Positions 6,626-14,245 are shown, counted from the stretch's first letter. The stretch is DNA of 17,086 nt from an uncultured Selenomonadaceae bacterium (GCA_905233325.1 CAJODU010000011.1:1-17086); one strand, 5' to 3'. Made by a program: numbers and translations. Notes: generated by a model from the sequence alone, not told the origin.

Positions 6626-7420
6626 CTAAATCACTTCGTAAGTAATCATCATATTGCCAACAAGAATTTTGTCACCGTGCTTGAGTTCCTGCTTATCTAT
6701 GAGTTTTTTGTTTATATAGGTGCCATTCAAACTGTTGGCATCACGAATAACGTGGCGGTGTCTGTCATAAGAGATATAGGCGTGTATTCGCGAAACGCTG
6801 TCATCAGCAATCACTAAATCATTATTTTCTTTTCGTCCGATATAGAATTGCTTTTCACCAAGTATAAATTCATCTTTGCTGTCATCGTCCTGCAGCGTCA
6901 ATTTAGCAATCTCATATTCAATTTGACGTGGATATACAGCTTTTGGAGCGGTAAAATCCTGCTTATCTGCAATAATAGTCTTTTCGTCTTCTACCAGAGT
7001 TTTTTGATCGACGAGGGTATTTGATATTATATCATTTTCTAAATCTATGGTATCCTCATCAGTTTTGGAATCGTCCATATATTTAGACTTTATCACAATG
7101 GCTTCATCGCCGCTGAACATTTTTTCAATTCTGATTGATAAAGTGCCGTCCATAAAGCAATTCTCGCGAATGACTTTGCGCTCAACCGCCTCATGCAGAG
7201 CCTTGAATATACGGGCAGCCGAGAGCCTGTGACAATCCTCCTCACAAAGATAGATTGTATAATCATTCGGCACAACAAGCCCTTCCCCCGTCTTCTTCTC
7301 CTGAAGGACTACTTCTCTTTCCAATGCTTTGATTAATGCGGAGGGTTCCACTGTTCCGCGCTTTTGGAACAGGCTTGCAATTTGTCCGGTGATTGCCGAT
7401 TCCAATTTTGAAAATCCCAA
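6626..7420 (-). CDS. FhaA-like DUF3662 and FHA domain protein
   Basis: A 264-residue protein with an N-terminal DUF3662 (FhaA-N) domain, about residues 2-110, beginning GFSKLESAITGQIASLF and including the VPNDYTIYL strand. A charged linker spans about 110-180. The C-terminal FHA domain (about 185-264) has the phosphothreonine-binding residues: YIGR (Arg196), SRIH (Ser210, Arg211, His213) and NSLNGTYIN (Asn232, Gly233). In actinobacteria FhaA binds phosphorylated partners and restrains peptidoglycan synthesis, so a similar adaptor role is likely here. The linker carries three closely spaced threonine motifs (NTLV, KTLV, KTII). The start is TTG 7418-7420, eight bases after AAAGGTGG (7429-7436). 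It gives MGFSKLE, matching the family's usual start, while the GTG at 7432 overlaps the ribosome binding site. It follows the nnr terminator and precedes the PP2C gene. Confidence 0.9.
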   Translation of the reverse strand: MGFSKLESAITGQIASLFQKRGTVEPSALIKALEREVVLQEKKTGEGLVVPNDYTIYLCEEDCHRLSAARIFKALHEAVERKVIRENCFMDGTLSIRIEKMFSGDEAIVIKSKYMDDSKTDEDTIDLENDIISNTLVDQKTLVEDEKTIIADKQDFTAPKAVYPRQIEYEIAKLTLQDDDSKDEFILGEKQFYIGRKENNDLVIADDSVSRIHAYISYDRHRHVIRDANSLNGTYINKKLIDKQELKHGDKILVGNMMITYEVI

Positions 7421-7428
7421 ATATAAAA

Positions 7429-7436
7429 CCACCTTT
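7429..7436 (-). promoter_or_regulatory. Ribosome binding site deciding the FhaA-like start
   Basis: The minus strand reads AAAGGTGG, eight bases before TTG 7418-7420. The alternative GTG at 7430-7432 lies within this motif and so cannot use it. I saw no convincing promoter between the nnr terminator and this site. Confidence 0.6.
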
Positions 7437-7460
7437 ATTTATTTTGTGATCATTTTTGAT

Positions 7461-7490
7461 AAAACAAAAAGCCGCTGACTGAGACGGCTA
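7461..7490 (-). terminator. Rho-independent terminator after nnr
   Basis: On the minus strand AGCCG (from 7489 to 7485) pairs with CGGCT (7474 to 7470), possibly extended by one T-G pair. The stem is followed by TTTTTGTTTT. It begins 8 bases after the nnr stop and marks the end of the motA-motB-acpS-nnr unit. A short T run on the other side gives it some capacity in the plus direction, but no plus-strand gene needs it here. Confidence 0.75.
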
Positions 7491-7497
7491 TTTTTGA

Positions 7498-9045
7498 TTA
7501 GCCTTCATTGCCGAGAAGTTTTTTCATCGCCACAGGTAAATTATCCAAAATATCTGAGGCAATGAGGCCGTCGCTCTTTTCGGTAAAGGCCATATCTCCC
7601 GCCGTGCCATGCAGATAGACACCGGCAATGGGTGCAAAGGGCGTCTGTTTCATAAGTCCCGCGATAGTCCCTGCCAGAACGTCACCACAGCCGGCGGTCG
7701 CCATACCCTCGTTGCCCAGAGCAGAGATAAATATCTCACCATTAGGATAAGCAACAACGGTACTTTCACACTTCGCAACGAATATTGCCCTGTATTCCTT
7801 GGCGGCGTTGCGGACGATCTCAATCAGATTGCTCCGTGCTTCTTCAACGGTTATTCCGAGTAATGCGGCAAGTTCACCGAGATGGGGCGTCAGAATAGGG
7901 ATTTGTTTACATATTTTAATTGAGTCCAATTTTCCATTGTAAGCATAGAGAGCATCAGCGTCGAGAATGAGCGGCTTGTCAACAGTCTCAACGATCTTCT
8001 GCACCATTTCCAGCGTCTCTTTCTCACGACCAAGCCCGCAGCCTATCAATACCGCATCAACTTTTTCAGTGAGATTCAAAAGTTGACTGACTGCCTTATC
8101 ACCGCCGATTAATCCGGCCTTAACTTCCGACAGAGGAGCCGTCATCACTTCAGTGAGCTTAACTTCAAAGATAGGATTTAAACTCTCCGCCACAGCAAGA
8201 GTCACCAAGCCCGCACCGGCTTTAAGAGCAGCCTCTGAGGCAAGAGTCGCCGCACCCGTCATTCCACGCGATCCGGCTATAACCAAAATTTTTCCGACAC
8301 TGCCTTTGTGTGCATCTTTGGGACGAGCCGGCAGCAGAGTGACAGCCAACTCATCATCAATGATTGTCTGATGTATGTCGTCATTGAGCAACTGCGATGG
8401 AATCCCTATATCATCAACGATTAATTTGCCGACGTAAGAGGCACCGGGGCAGATATAGTGCCCGAACTTCGGCAAGCCTAAAGTCACGGTATATGTTGCG
8501 TTTACCGCCGATTCACCGACCTGTCCGCTGTCCGCCTCAACACCGCTCGGAATATCAACGGAAATTACAGGCTTGTTTGTTGAGTTGATAAGTCTGACAA
8601 GCCGCAGGACTGCCGGTCTCATCTGCCCGACAAAGCCTGTCCCCAACACACCGTCAACTATAGCATCAGAAAATCTCAAAGTCACCTGCAGGCGTTCCCA
8701 AGCCCTGTCCGTCTCAAGCACCTGCAATTCAATCCCCATAGCTCGGAGGGTTTTCATTTGTATATTGAGCGATTCTGTCCTGTGGTTTTTGTTACCGATC
8801 AGAAAAACCTTTATCCTTGCACCAAGATTGGACAGATAACGCGCAGCAGTAAGTGCATCGCCGCCATTATTGCCGCTGCCGGATAAAATACATATACTTT
8901 TTTTGGAGACTGTCTCCAAGGCTTGACAAACCGCTTCGGCAACTTTGCGGCCGGCATTCTCCATGAGTACAATTTCATTGATACCGAAATCTTCGATTGC
9001 TCTTCTATCAATCTCACGCATTTGATTTGCTAAAGCTATCTTCAT
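7498..9045 (-). CDS. nnr: Bifunctional NAD(P)H-hydrate epimerase / ADP-dependent dehydratase
   Basis: A 515-residue fused repair enzyme (YjeF type) that rescues hydrated NADH and NADPH. The N-terminal epimerase domain (about 1-215) shows MENAG (28-32), the GSGNNGGDA loop (56-64), DGVLGTG and VISVDIPSGVEAD. The C-terminal dehydratase domain (about 230-510) shows HKGSVGKILVIAGS, GCGLG, LILDADAL, TPHLGELA and the active-site loop GCGDVLAG (452-459, catalytic Asp455). Both halves look complete. I prefer the ATG at 9043-9045, which gives MKIALANQMREIDRRAI, the usual family start, with GGGGA about nine bases before it. An in-frame ATG at 9060 lacks a Shine-Dalgarno. It follows acpS by 31 bases, a neighbour pair also known from Bacillus, and a terminator follows it. 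Confidence 0.95.
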   Translation of the reverse strand: MKIALANQMREIDRRAIEDFGINEIVLMENAGRKVAEAVCQALETVSKKSICILSGSGNNGGDALTAARYLSNLGARIKVFLIGNKNHRTESLNIQMKTLRAMGIELQVLETDRAWERLQVTLRFSDAIVDGVLGTGFVGQMRPAVLRLVRLINSTNKPVISVDIPSGVEADSGQVGESAVNATYTVTLGLPKFGHYICPGASYVGKLIVDDIGIPSQLLNDDIHQTIIDDELAVTLLPARPKDAHKGSVGKILVIAGSRGMTGAATLASEAALKAGAGLVTLAVAESLNPIFEVKLTEVMTAPLSEVKAGLIGGDKAVSQLLNLTEKVDAVLIGCGLGREKETLEMVQKIVETVDKPLILDADALYAYNGKLDSIKICKQIPILTPHLGELAALLGITVEEARSNLIEIVRNAAKEYRAIFVAKCESTVVAYPNGEIFISALGNEGMATAGCGDVLAGTIAGLMKQTPFAPIAGVYLHGTAGDMAFTEKSDGLIASDILDNLPVAMKKLLGNEG

Positions 9046-9076
9046 TACAAACGTCCCCATCTATTAATTAAATTTA

Positions 9077-9445
9077 TCATTTCTCTATGACACAAGTGGC
9101 AGCGGCATAATCTTTTGAGTGACTGAGTGAAATGTGGATTTTCTTTGCCTCTGCTTTAGTGACAAGCTCATCAGCTTTACCTGTCAAAAATATATGAGGG
9201 CAGCCCAGATTGTCATTCAAAATCTCAACTTCCGTCAAACTGCAAATAATTCCGGTGCCAATAGCCTTGAAAAAAGCCTCTTTACCGGCAAAACGTGCGG
9301 CATAAGAGGCTGCTGCTTGTCGTCCTCGACTTTCGCAATAATTTTGTTCTTTGACAGTATATACACGTTCAACAAAATGTCTGTTATTTATGGCTTGTTT
9401 GACCCGCTCTATCTCAATAATATCAGTTCCGATACCTACAATCAT
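9077..9445 (-). CDS. acpS: Holo-[acyl-carrier-protein] synthase
   Basis: A 122-residue enzyme that transfers 4'-phosphopantetheine from CoA to a serine of acyl carrier protein (EC 2.7.8.7), making it active for fatty acid synthesis. The signatures are complete: IVGIGTDIIEIERV at the N-terminus with the magnesium ligand Asp8, RFAGKEAFFKAIGTG (51-65) with Glu56 and the catalytic region, and ISLSHSKDYAAA near the end. Length is typical. The ATG at 9443-9445 lies one base after the motB stop codon (TAATATG on the minus strand), implying translational coupling to motB; an in-frame TTG at 9457 would overlap motB and lacks a ribosome binding site. Confidence 0.95.
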   Translation of the reverse strand: MIVGIGTDIIEIERVKQAINNRHFVERVYTVKEQNYCESRGRQAAASYAARFAGKEAFFKAIGTGIICSLTEVEILNDNLGCPHIFLTGKADELVTKAEAKKIHISLSHSKDYAAATCVIEK

Positions 9446-9446
9446 A

Positions 9447-10241
9447 TTACTTGGCAACTATATCTGCGTCAGTTTGTGAAGTTATACCTTCGTTGGGATT
9501 AAATCTCAAAGTGCGGGCGATCAAAATCTCAACGCGTCGATTGTTCTGCTTGCCTTCTACGGTATCATTGTTGGCAATGGGTCTGTATTCGCCATAGCCG
9601 ATTGCTGAAAATCTGGCGGGATTTAAATCTTGATTTATGGACAGCAGATACTTCATAAAAGTCAATGCACGGGTTGAACTGAGTTCCCAGTTTGACGGGA
9701 ATCTTGCATTGCTGATAGGGTCGGTGTCTGTGTGTCCCGAAATTAGCACACGTTCCGGTATTGACGCCAACAATCCGGCAACGATAGGGCCAATTCTCGC
9801 TGATTCCGGCACGAGATCCGCCGAACCTGACGGGAAGAGGGCTTTTTCTTTGATACGGATCATCAAGCCTTCTTCTTCAAGTTGAGTGGAGAGTTGATCC
9901 TGCAAGTTATTTTGCTCAATGTATTCTTCTAATTGACGCTGAATACTTTCTAAGGATTGATTTTCCTGAAGATAAGCATTATTTCCTACATCTTCGTCAG
10001 AGATAATCTGTCGCTGTGCACTGACATTTGGTCCCATCTGATTGAAGAATGAAGGTCCACCCATATTGAAAGCGGCAGAAAAAGCCTGTGCCAACGCCGT
10101 TATTTTAGTTTGATCTGTCTGTGTGATTGCAAACAGTGCTATAAAAAGAGCCAGCAGCAGAGTCATCAAGTCCGAATAAGGCAGTAACCAAGCCTCACTG
10201 GCTTCTTCTTCGTGTGCCTTGCCGCGTTTCTTCTTTGCCAT
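9447..10241 (-). CDS. motB: Flagellar stator protein MotB
   Basis: A 264-residue stator subunit that anchors the MotA5B2 ion channel to peptidoglycan. It has a short basic cytoplasmic N-terminus, one membrane helix (about 18-40) starting WLLPYSDLMTLLL with the ion-carrying Asp24, and a plug/linker region rich in Gln and Glu. The OmpA-like peptidoglycan-binding domain (about 150-255) shows LISGHTDTDP, WELSSTRA, IGYGEYRP and NNRRVEI. The residues needed for ion flow and wall binding are present. The proline just before Asp24 and the Leu after Ser-Asp fit proton-type MotB, but ion choice is uncertain. ATG 10241 is preceded by AAGGAGTG at six bases. The gap to motA is 15 bases. Confidence 0.95.
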   Translation of the reverse strand: MAKKKRGKAHEEEASEAWLLPYSDLMTLLLALFIALFAITQTDQTKITALAQAFSAAFNMGGPSFFNQMGPNVSAQRQIISDEDVGNNAYLQENQSLESIQRQLEEYIEQNNLQDQLSTQLEEEGLMIRIKEKALFPSGSADLVPESARIGPIVAGLLASIPERVLISGHTDTDPISNARFPSNWELSSTRALTFMKYLLSINQDLNPARFSAIGYGEYRPIANNDTVEGKQNNRRVEILIARTLRFNPNEGITSQTDADIVAK

Positions 10242-10256
10242 TTACTTCACTCCTTA

Positions 10257-11039
10257 TTACTCGCCGCCGCCGCCTTTGATAGCCTCGCGCTCATTCTGAG
10301 GAATGAAGACCATCAATTTAGCCTCGATAGCGGTTGGTGAATCACCTGCTTGAAGTGAGAGAATGCCTTCAATGATCATACGCTTGATACCAATTTCTTC
10401 AGCGGATTTTAATTTTAACTTGTTTGCAAGCGGCAGCCAGATAACGTAACCTGTGAATATACCGAGAATCGTTGCAACGAACGCAGCGGAGATAGCGTGA
10501 CCCAGCTTATTAACGTCCGACAAGTCAGCAAGTGCAGCGATAAGACCGACAACCGCACCGAGAACGCCCAGCGTAGGAGCATAAGTTCCTGCCTGCGTGA
10601 AAACGGAACGTGCCTCACTGTGTCGACTTTCCATAACTGCCAATTCAGCATCAAGAACATCACTGACAAAATCAGGATCCATACCGTCAATAACCATACT
10701 CAAGCCGTTGCGGAAGAATGGATCTTGTATTTCGCCGACTTTGTTTTCAAGTGCCAGAATACCTTCACGACGTGCTATCTGTGAAAGCTCTATGAAGAGT
10801 TTCACCAATTCTGCCTTACTTTGTGCCTCCGGTGCACGGAACGTCAGCTTAAACAATGTTGGCAGTTTCTTAACTTGATCCATCGGGAATGCATTAAACA
10901 AGCAAGCAAAAGTTCCGCCTATGATAATCAGGAACGCTGCCGGATTATTCAAAGCGGTCAGTGGTGCACCTTTCAAAATCATGCCGACGAAAACTGAAAT
11001 AAATCCCAAAATAACGCCTATTACTGTCGACTTTTCCAA
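10257..11039 (-). CDS. motA: Flagellar stator protein MotA
   Basis: A 260-residue MotA/ExbB-family membrane protein, the rotor-facing stator subunit. Two N-terminal helices (about 5-22 and 32-50, IIIGGTFACLFNAF) are followed by a cytoplasmic loop containing IARREGILALENK. Here Arg90 and Glu98 fall at the same numbers as the rotor-contact residues of E. coli MotA. Then come the third helix TYAPTLGVLGAVVGL with Pro155 and the fourth helix ending in WLPLANKLKLK with Pro203. Length suits the shorter Firmicutes-type MotA. The start is TTG 11037-11039, with AGGAGGAGG nine bases upstream. No flagellar structural genes are in the window. It opens the motA-motB-acpS-nnr unit. Confidence 0.95.
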   Translation of the reverse strand: MEKSTVIGVILGFISVFVGMILKGAPLTALNNPAAFLIIIGGTFACLFNAFPMDQVKKLPTLFKLTFRAPEAQSKAELVKLFIELSQIARREGILALENKVGEIQDPFFRNGLSMVIDGMDPDFVSDVLDAELAVMESRHSEARSVFTQAGTYAPTLGVLGAVVGLIAALADLSDVNKLGHAISAAFVATILGIFTGYVIWLPLANKLKLKSAEEIGIKRMIIEGILSLQAGDSPTAIEAKLMVFIPQNEREAIKGGGGE

Positions 11040-11081
11040 AACAGATAGCCTCCTCCTGTCCTTGAGGTTTTAACGAAAACA

Positions 11082-11112
11082 ATCATATCTTATTCTTTTT
11101 ATTCAATGTAAA
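11082..11112 (-). promoter_or_regulatory. Possible promoter upstream of motA
   Basis: In the 132-base gap between motA and the GerMN gene the minus strand has TTTACA (11112-11107) and TATGAT (11087-11082), each five of six matches to the sigma-A consensus. The 19-base spacer is long. I found no sigma-28-like TAAA...GCCGATA pattern. A promoter is expected here because of the gap; the exact boxes are uncertain. Confidence 0.35.
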
Positions 11113-11171
11113 GACAAAAAATCCTACTAACATTTAAAAATTTTTCATATAAAATGGCTCGGACAGGTTTG

Positions 11172-11819
11172 TCAATTCTTCATTAAATTATCCATTCTTT
11201 TGATTGGTTCCGATAAATCCATATGGCCGGATAAAGTCTCCACTTCTTGCCCGTCAATCAGGAATTTAACGGCGTTGACTTCCTTGAACTCGGTTAAGGT
11301 GTTGACGACGCTGCCGATCAAAAGTTCCTCACCGGTGGAACCGCCAACAAAGCCTATCTTTATACTCTTGCTCAGATTTACCAGAGCAGTGCCGTCTTTG
11401 ACATCAACGTCTATCAGTGAGGAGTCGCCGGACACCACTTTAGTCAAATTCTTTTCCTTGGGTGGCGTCATCACCGCTTTAACCGCGGCCTTGTATTTAT
11501 TCTTGTCCGTATCGTTGACTTCAATTTCGCGATTGACACCTACCAATCTCAAGCCGCTTTCATCGGGATAGTAGACTTTTACTTTCATTTTTCTCATTTT
11601 CTCCGTTTCATCTTTATCGCTTGAATGTTTATTTTGTGGCGGTTTAGGCGGTAATTTGGGATCTTTTTCTGATGAATCTGAATTTGTTTCTAAAGTTCCC
11701 GCCGTTTCGGTATTTGATTTATCAGGTATGCTGCCATTCTTGGGATCATTCTCACAGCCGGAACAGAGCAGCATCAAAACTGTCATCAAAAAAATCAAAA
11801 TTTTTCTGAGATTGCTCAT
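11172..11819 (-). CDS. GerMN domain lipoprotein
   Basis: A 215-residue exported lipoprotein. The signal peptide (about 1-21, MSNLRKILIFLMTVLMLLCSG) ends at a lipobox-like LCSGC with Cys22 as the likely lipidated residue; Cys at -3 is less usual. A disordered Ser/Pro/Lys/Glu-rich linker (23-78) is followed by a GerMN (GerM/Spo-like) domain, about 80-205: VKVYYPDESGLRLVGV, a helix AAVKAVMTPP, and TALVNLS, GSTGEELLIGSVVNTL, AVKFLIDGQ. In Bacillus, GerM is a sporulation and cell-wall lipoprotein; many non-sporulating Firmicutes have homologues of unknown role. The ATG follows AAGGAGGAG by about ten bases. The gap to the amidase gene is 17 bases, so the two are probably co-transcribed and may act together on peptidoglycan. 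Confidence 0.88.
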   Translation of the reverse strand: MSNLRKILIFLMTVLMLLCSGCENDPKNGSIPDKSNTETAGTLETNSDSSEKDPKLPPKPPQNKHSSDKDETEKMRKMKVKVYYPDESGLRLVGVNREIEVNDTDKNKYKAAVKAVMTPPKEKNLTKVVSGDSSLIDVDVKDGTALVNLSKSIKIGFVGGSTGEELLIGSVVNTLTEFKEVNAVKFLIDGQEVETLSGHMDLSEPIKRMDNLMKN

Positions 11820-11836
11820 TTACAGAGGACTCCTCC

Positions 11837-12910
11837 TTAATTATTGAATTTTCCATTCGGATTTATTCCAAGGTAACGCTTGATAGCACGAGTTATTGCC
11901 ATCGCCAACTGCTGCCGGTAGTTATCGTCAGCCAACAAACGCTCTTCTTCAGGGTTTGTGATGAAGGCAAGCTCCACGAGAGATGCAGGAACTGCAGTAT
12001 GTTTTAAGACATAGAAATTGGCACCTTTGACGCCGCGATTGAATCTGCCGCCGAAGTTTTCCAGCTCCTCATTCAGAAGAGTAGCCAGCCTCCTGCCTTC
12101 CGGACTGTGCCAATAGTAGTAAGTTTCCATTCCCTGAGTGACTGAGTTTGAGAAGGCGTTGCAGTGAATACTCACAAAAACCGCTGCTCCCGACGGAACC
12201 TTATCAACTCTGGCTTGAAGTTCCTGCCCGTTAGAAGAACCCGCCCAAGATACATCTCTGTCTGTCGTCCTCGTCATCACGACCTTAGCACCGTCATCTG
12301 CCAAAAGTTTCTGCACCTTCAAGGCTACTGCCAAGGTTACTTCCTTCTCCGTGACGCCGAGAGAACCGACTGCACCGCTGTCTCCGCCGCCGTGACCTGC
12401 ATCTATTACTATACTGCCGGCTTGACTTAAATCACCGCCAAGACCTTCATCATTTCCGGCAATCGCTGATTTATCAATGTCAATTATCAATCTGTACGGT
12501 TTCTTTTCAACGTGGATTTGATAGCTGTCCTCATTTATCATAAATGGCAACTTCAACTGCACGCGGGAATAGTTGACTTTAACTTCTTTAATTGAAGCGG
12601 TTGTATCTTCACTCAATGAAATCTTGTTGCTGTTGTGCTTGTTGAGCTTTCCGGGGACGGTGTTGTCGAAGTCAATAAATATCAAACTTGAAGGGCTTGT
12701 GAACATGTTGACATTGTAACTGATATTTTCACGCTTGAGACCAATTTCTATTCTGTAGATTGATTTGCCGTCAATTTCGGCGTCATAAGTTTTCAGATAT
12801 TGCAATTCGTTAAGACGCGGAGCAGCAGCCTGCGCGGTTGAAGTCAATGCAACCGTCATGAATACCAACAACGCCATCAGTGTAAATATTTTTGTGAGTT
12901 GCCTCACCAA
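11837..12910 (-). CDS. Secreted N-acetylmuramoyl-L-alanine amidase (AMIN + Amidase_3)
   Basis: A 357-residue zinc amidase that cuts the bond between N-acetylmuramic acid and the peptide stem of peptidoglycan. A signal peptide (about 1-29, ending STAQAAA) precedes an AMIN domain (about 35-147), which in AmiC targets the enzyme to the septum or cell wall. The Amidase_3 domain (about 166-347) follows, with zinc ligands His173 in DAGHGG, Glu188 in GVTEKEV and His249 in VSIHCN, and catalytic Glu313 in LVELAFITN. All four are present. I prefer the TTG at 12908-12910, eight bases after the GGAAG core of AGGAAGTGAT. A GTG at 12919 overlaps that site; the GTG at 12907 is also possible. It lies 27 bases after the DUF3006 gene. 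Confidence 0.93.
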   Translation of the reverse strand: MVRQLTKIFTLMALLVFMTVALTSTAQAAAPRLNELQYLKTYDAEIDGKSIYRIEIGLKRENISYNVNMFTSPSSLIFIDFDNTVPGKLNKHNSNKISLSEDTTASIKEVKVNYSRVQLKLPFMINEDSYQIHVEKKPYRLIIDIDKSAIAGNDEGLGGDLSQAGSIVIDAGHGGGDSGAVGSLGVTEKEVTLAVALKVQKLLADDGAKVVMTRTTDRDVSWAGSSNGQELQARVDKVPSGAAVFVSIHCNAFSNSVTQGMETYYYWHSPEGRRLATLLNEELENFGGRFNRGVKGANFYVLKHTAVPASLVELAFITNPEEERLLADDNYRQQLAMAITRAIKRYLGINPNGKFNN

Positions 12911-12914
12911 TAGT

Positions 12915-12925
12915 ATCACTTCCTA
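12915..12925 (-). promoter_or_regulatory. Ribosome binding site deciding the amidase start
   Basis: The minus strand reads TAGGAAGTGAT, an imperfect match to TAAGGAGGTGAT. The GGAAG core is eight bases before TTG 12908-12910 and eleven before GTG 12905-12907. The GTG at 12917-12919 lies inside the motif and is unlikely to be the start. Confidence 0.5.
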
Positions 12926-12937
12926 TATTAATCCAAG

Positions 12938-13201
12938 TTATTCTGCAAATGAAACTTTTATCACCAAAGTATCATCAGCCTTGACACCTTTGGGCAGCAT
13001 AGAAATCGGCATAACGACTTTTTCATCATCTTCGCCGAAATACAAGACCGCCCTGTCAACGCCTTTGTCAACCACCTCAATTCTATCAACATATGCTTCA
13101 GTCACTGCAGTCGCCTCAGCCGTGCCGGTATTATCAGACATTTCTGTTGTAGTTGTATATGTGTTGGCGGTATCAACCGCAGCATCAATTTGCTTATCCA
13201 T
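12938..13201 (-). CDS. DUF3006 family protein with Thr/Ala-rich extension
   Basis: An 87-residue protein. Its second half (about 37-87) is a DUF3006 domain: AYVDRIEVVDKGVDRAVLYF, then VVMPISMLPKGVKADDTLVI, the usual pattern of a D-R-I-E start and a P-x-S-x-L-P-x-G-x-x-x-G/D-D end. The first 36 residues are rich in Thr, Ala and acidic residues and are longer than in typical members of about 50-70 residues. No signal peptide is visible. DUF3006 genes commonly lie beside ComEC-like metallo-beta-lactamase genes in Firmicutes, and here it follows one by 21 bases. Its function is unknown; a role tied to that hydrolase is inferred from context only. The ATG follows GAGGA by about seven bases. Confidence 0.82.
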   Translation of the reverse strand: MDKQIDAAVDTANTYTTTTEMSDNTGTAEATAVTEAYVDRIEVVDKGVDRAVLYFGEDDEKVVMPISMLPKGVKADDTLVIKVSFAE

Positions 13202-13222
13202 AGTAAATTCCTCGCTTATGTA

Positions 13223-14245
13223 TTATTTTTTCAACCAACTGTTAATCCATTTAGACTTTTGCTCCGGCTTGACTGCCCAATTCTTTCCGTCCGAAGTGAT
13301 TGTGATAGTGCCATTCTCGAAAGTCCAGAAGATATTTTCCTTATCAACACCGCCATTTTTGATGTAGGAGTTCAGAGCTTGATTGTGAGGGTGTCCATAA
13401 GAGTTGCCGCTGCCTGTGGGATCACTCGGATCACCTGCACTGATGACAACACATTCCGGCGAGACGGCTTTCATATATTCGGCACCCGCAGAAGTCTTGC
13501 TGCCGTGATGAGCTGCCTTGAGGACGGTACTTTTCAGTTTTTTCTTGTAGCTTGAATTTAATTGCTCATTCTCCGCGACTTTCTCGGCGTCACCGGTGAA
13601 GAGCATTGAGAAATCCCCAAAAGTCAGCTTGCCGACTATGGAAGTGTCGTTGTAATCTTTCTCGGCCGAGAACTTTGCACGCAATTCCTCAGTAGGATAG
13701 AAAACTTCAAAAGAGACCTTGCCGCCGAAGTTGAGTTTATCTCCTGCTTGCAGAGCCTTAACGGGAATATTTTTCTTTTTGGCGGCGGAGATGTAGCCCT
13801 TGTAGACGTTGTAGCTGCCTCTGTCCGTGCCGTCGTTGTAGACTTCTTTAACATCATAATTCTCAATGACCAGCTTGGCACCGCCTATATGATCCGCGTG
13901 AGCGTGGGAGAGAATCAATTTATCAATCTTCTTGACGCCCGCCTTGTCGAGTTCCTCACGAAGTTTGTCACGCTCGTCAGTGTCGCTGGTATCAATCAAA
14001 ATGTTTTGAGTTTTAGTCTGAATTAGGACAGCGTCGCCCTGTCCGACATTGAGCATTTCGATAGTGAGATCGCCGTCTACATTATTTGTTTTTGAAGATT
14101 TTTGACTTTGAGAAGAATTTTCTTTAACGGTATCAGTTGCGGAGACTTCGTTTTTTTCTTGACTGACGTTGCCACTGCCACTGCCGCAACCTATCATCAA
14201 TGTTGTAAACACCGTTATCATCAAAAGTGTTAATAACTTTTTCAC
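13223..14245 (-). CDS. ComEC-like metallo-beta-lactamase fold lipoprotein
   Basis: A 340-residue exported hydrolase. The signal peptide ends in a good lipobox, LMIGC (Cys20). A Ser/Lys/Asn-rich linker (21-57) leads to a metallo-beta-lactamase domain of the ComEC/Rec2 C-terminal type: NVGQGDAVLI (66-75), LSHAHADHIGG (112-122, metal ligands His114, His116, Asp118, His119), LFTGDA (Asp219), the ComEC-type HHGSKTS (246-252) and SYGHPH (His285). It lacks the membrane channel domain of ComEC. Such stand-alone domains are predicted to be extracytoplasmic hydrolases, possibly nucleases or phosphodiesterases; activity is not shown. It is paralogous to the C-terminus of comEC encoded 1.1 kb upstream in the same direction. 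The GTG start overlaps the HAD gene's TGA by three bases (minus strand GTGA), with AAGGCGG before it. Confidence 0.9.
   Translation of the reverse strand: MKKLLTLLMITVFTTLMIGCGSGSGNVSQEKNEVSATDTVKENSSQSQKSSKTNNVDGDLTIEMLNVGQGDAVLIQTKTQNILIDTSDTDERDKLREELDKAGVKKIDKLILSHAHADHIGGAKLVIENYDVKEVYNDGTDRGSYNVYKGYISAAKKKNIPVKALQAGDKLNFGGKVSFEVFYPTEELRAKFSAEKDYNDTSIVGKLTFGDFSMLFTGDAEKVAENEQLNSSYKKKLKSTVLKAAHHGSKTSAGAEYMKAVSPECVVISAGDPSDPTGSGNSYGHPHNQALNSYIKNGGVDKENIFWTFENGTITITSDGKNWAVKPEQKSKWINSWLKK

Noticed and set aside
9134..9502. Plus-strand open frame of 122 codons across acpS and the end of motB
   Set aside because: It is a shadow of two clearly recognised genes, and its translation is low in recognisable structure.
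11120..11171. AT-rich AAAAATTTTT segment after the GerMN gene as a terminator
   Set aside because: There is no GC-containing stem before the T run; the only nearby hairpin (GACA-AACC-TGTC) has four pairs and no T tract.
12858..13367. Plus-strand open frame of 169 codons across DUF3006
   Set aside because: The Ser/Thr/Val-rich translation is the complement of the Thr/Ala-rich and acidic coding sequence of the DUF3006 gene; no ribosome binding site supports it.
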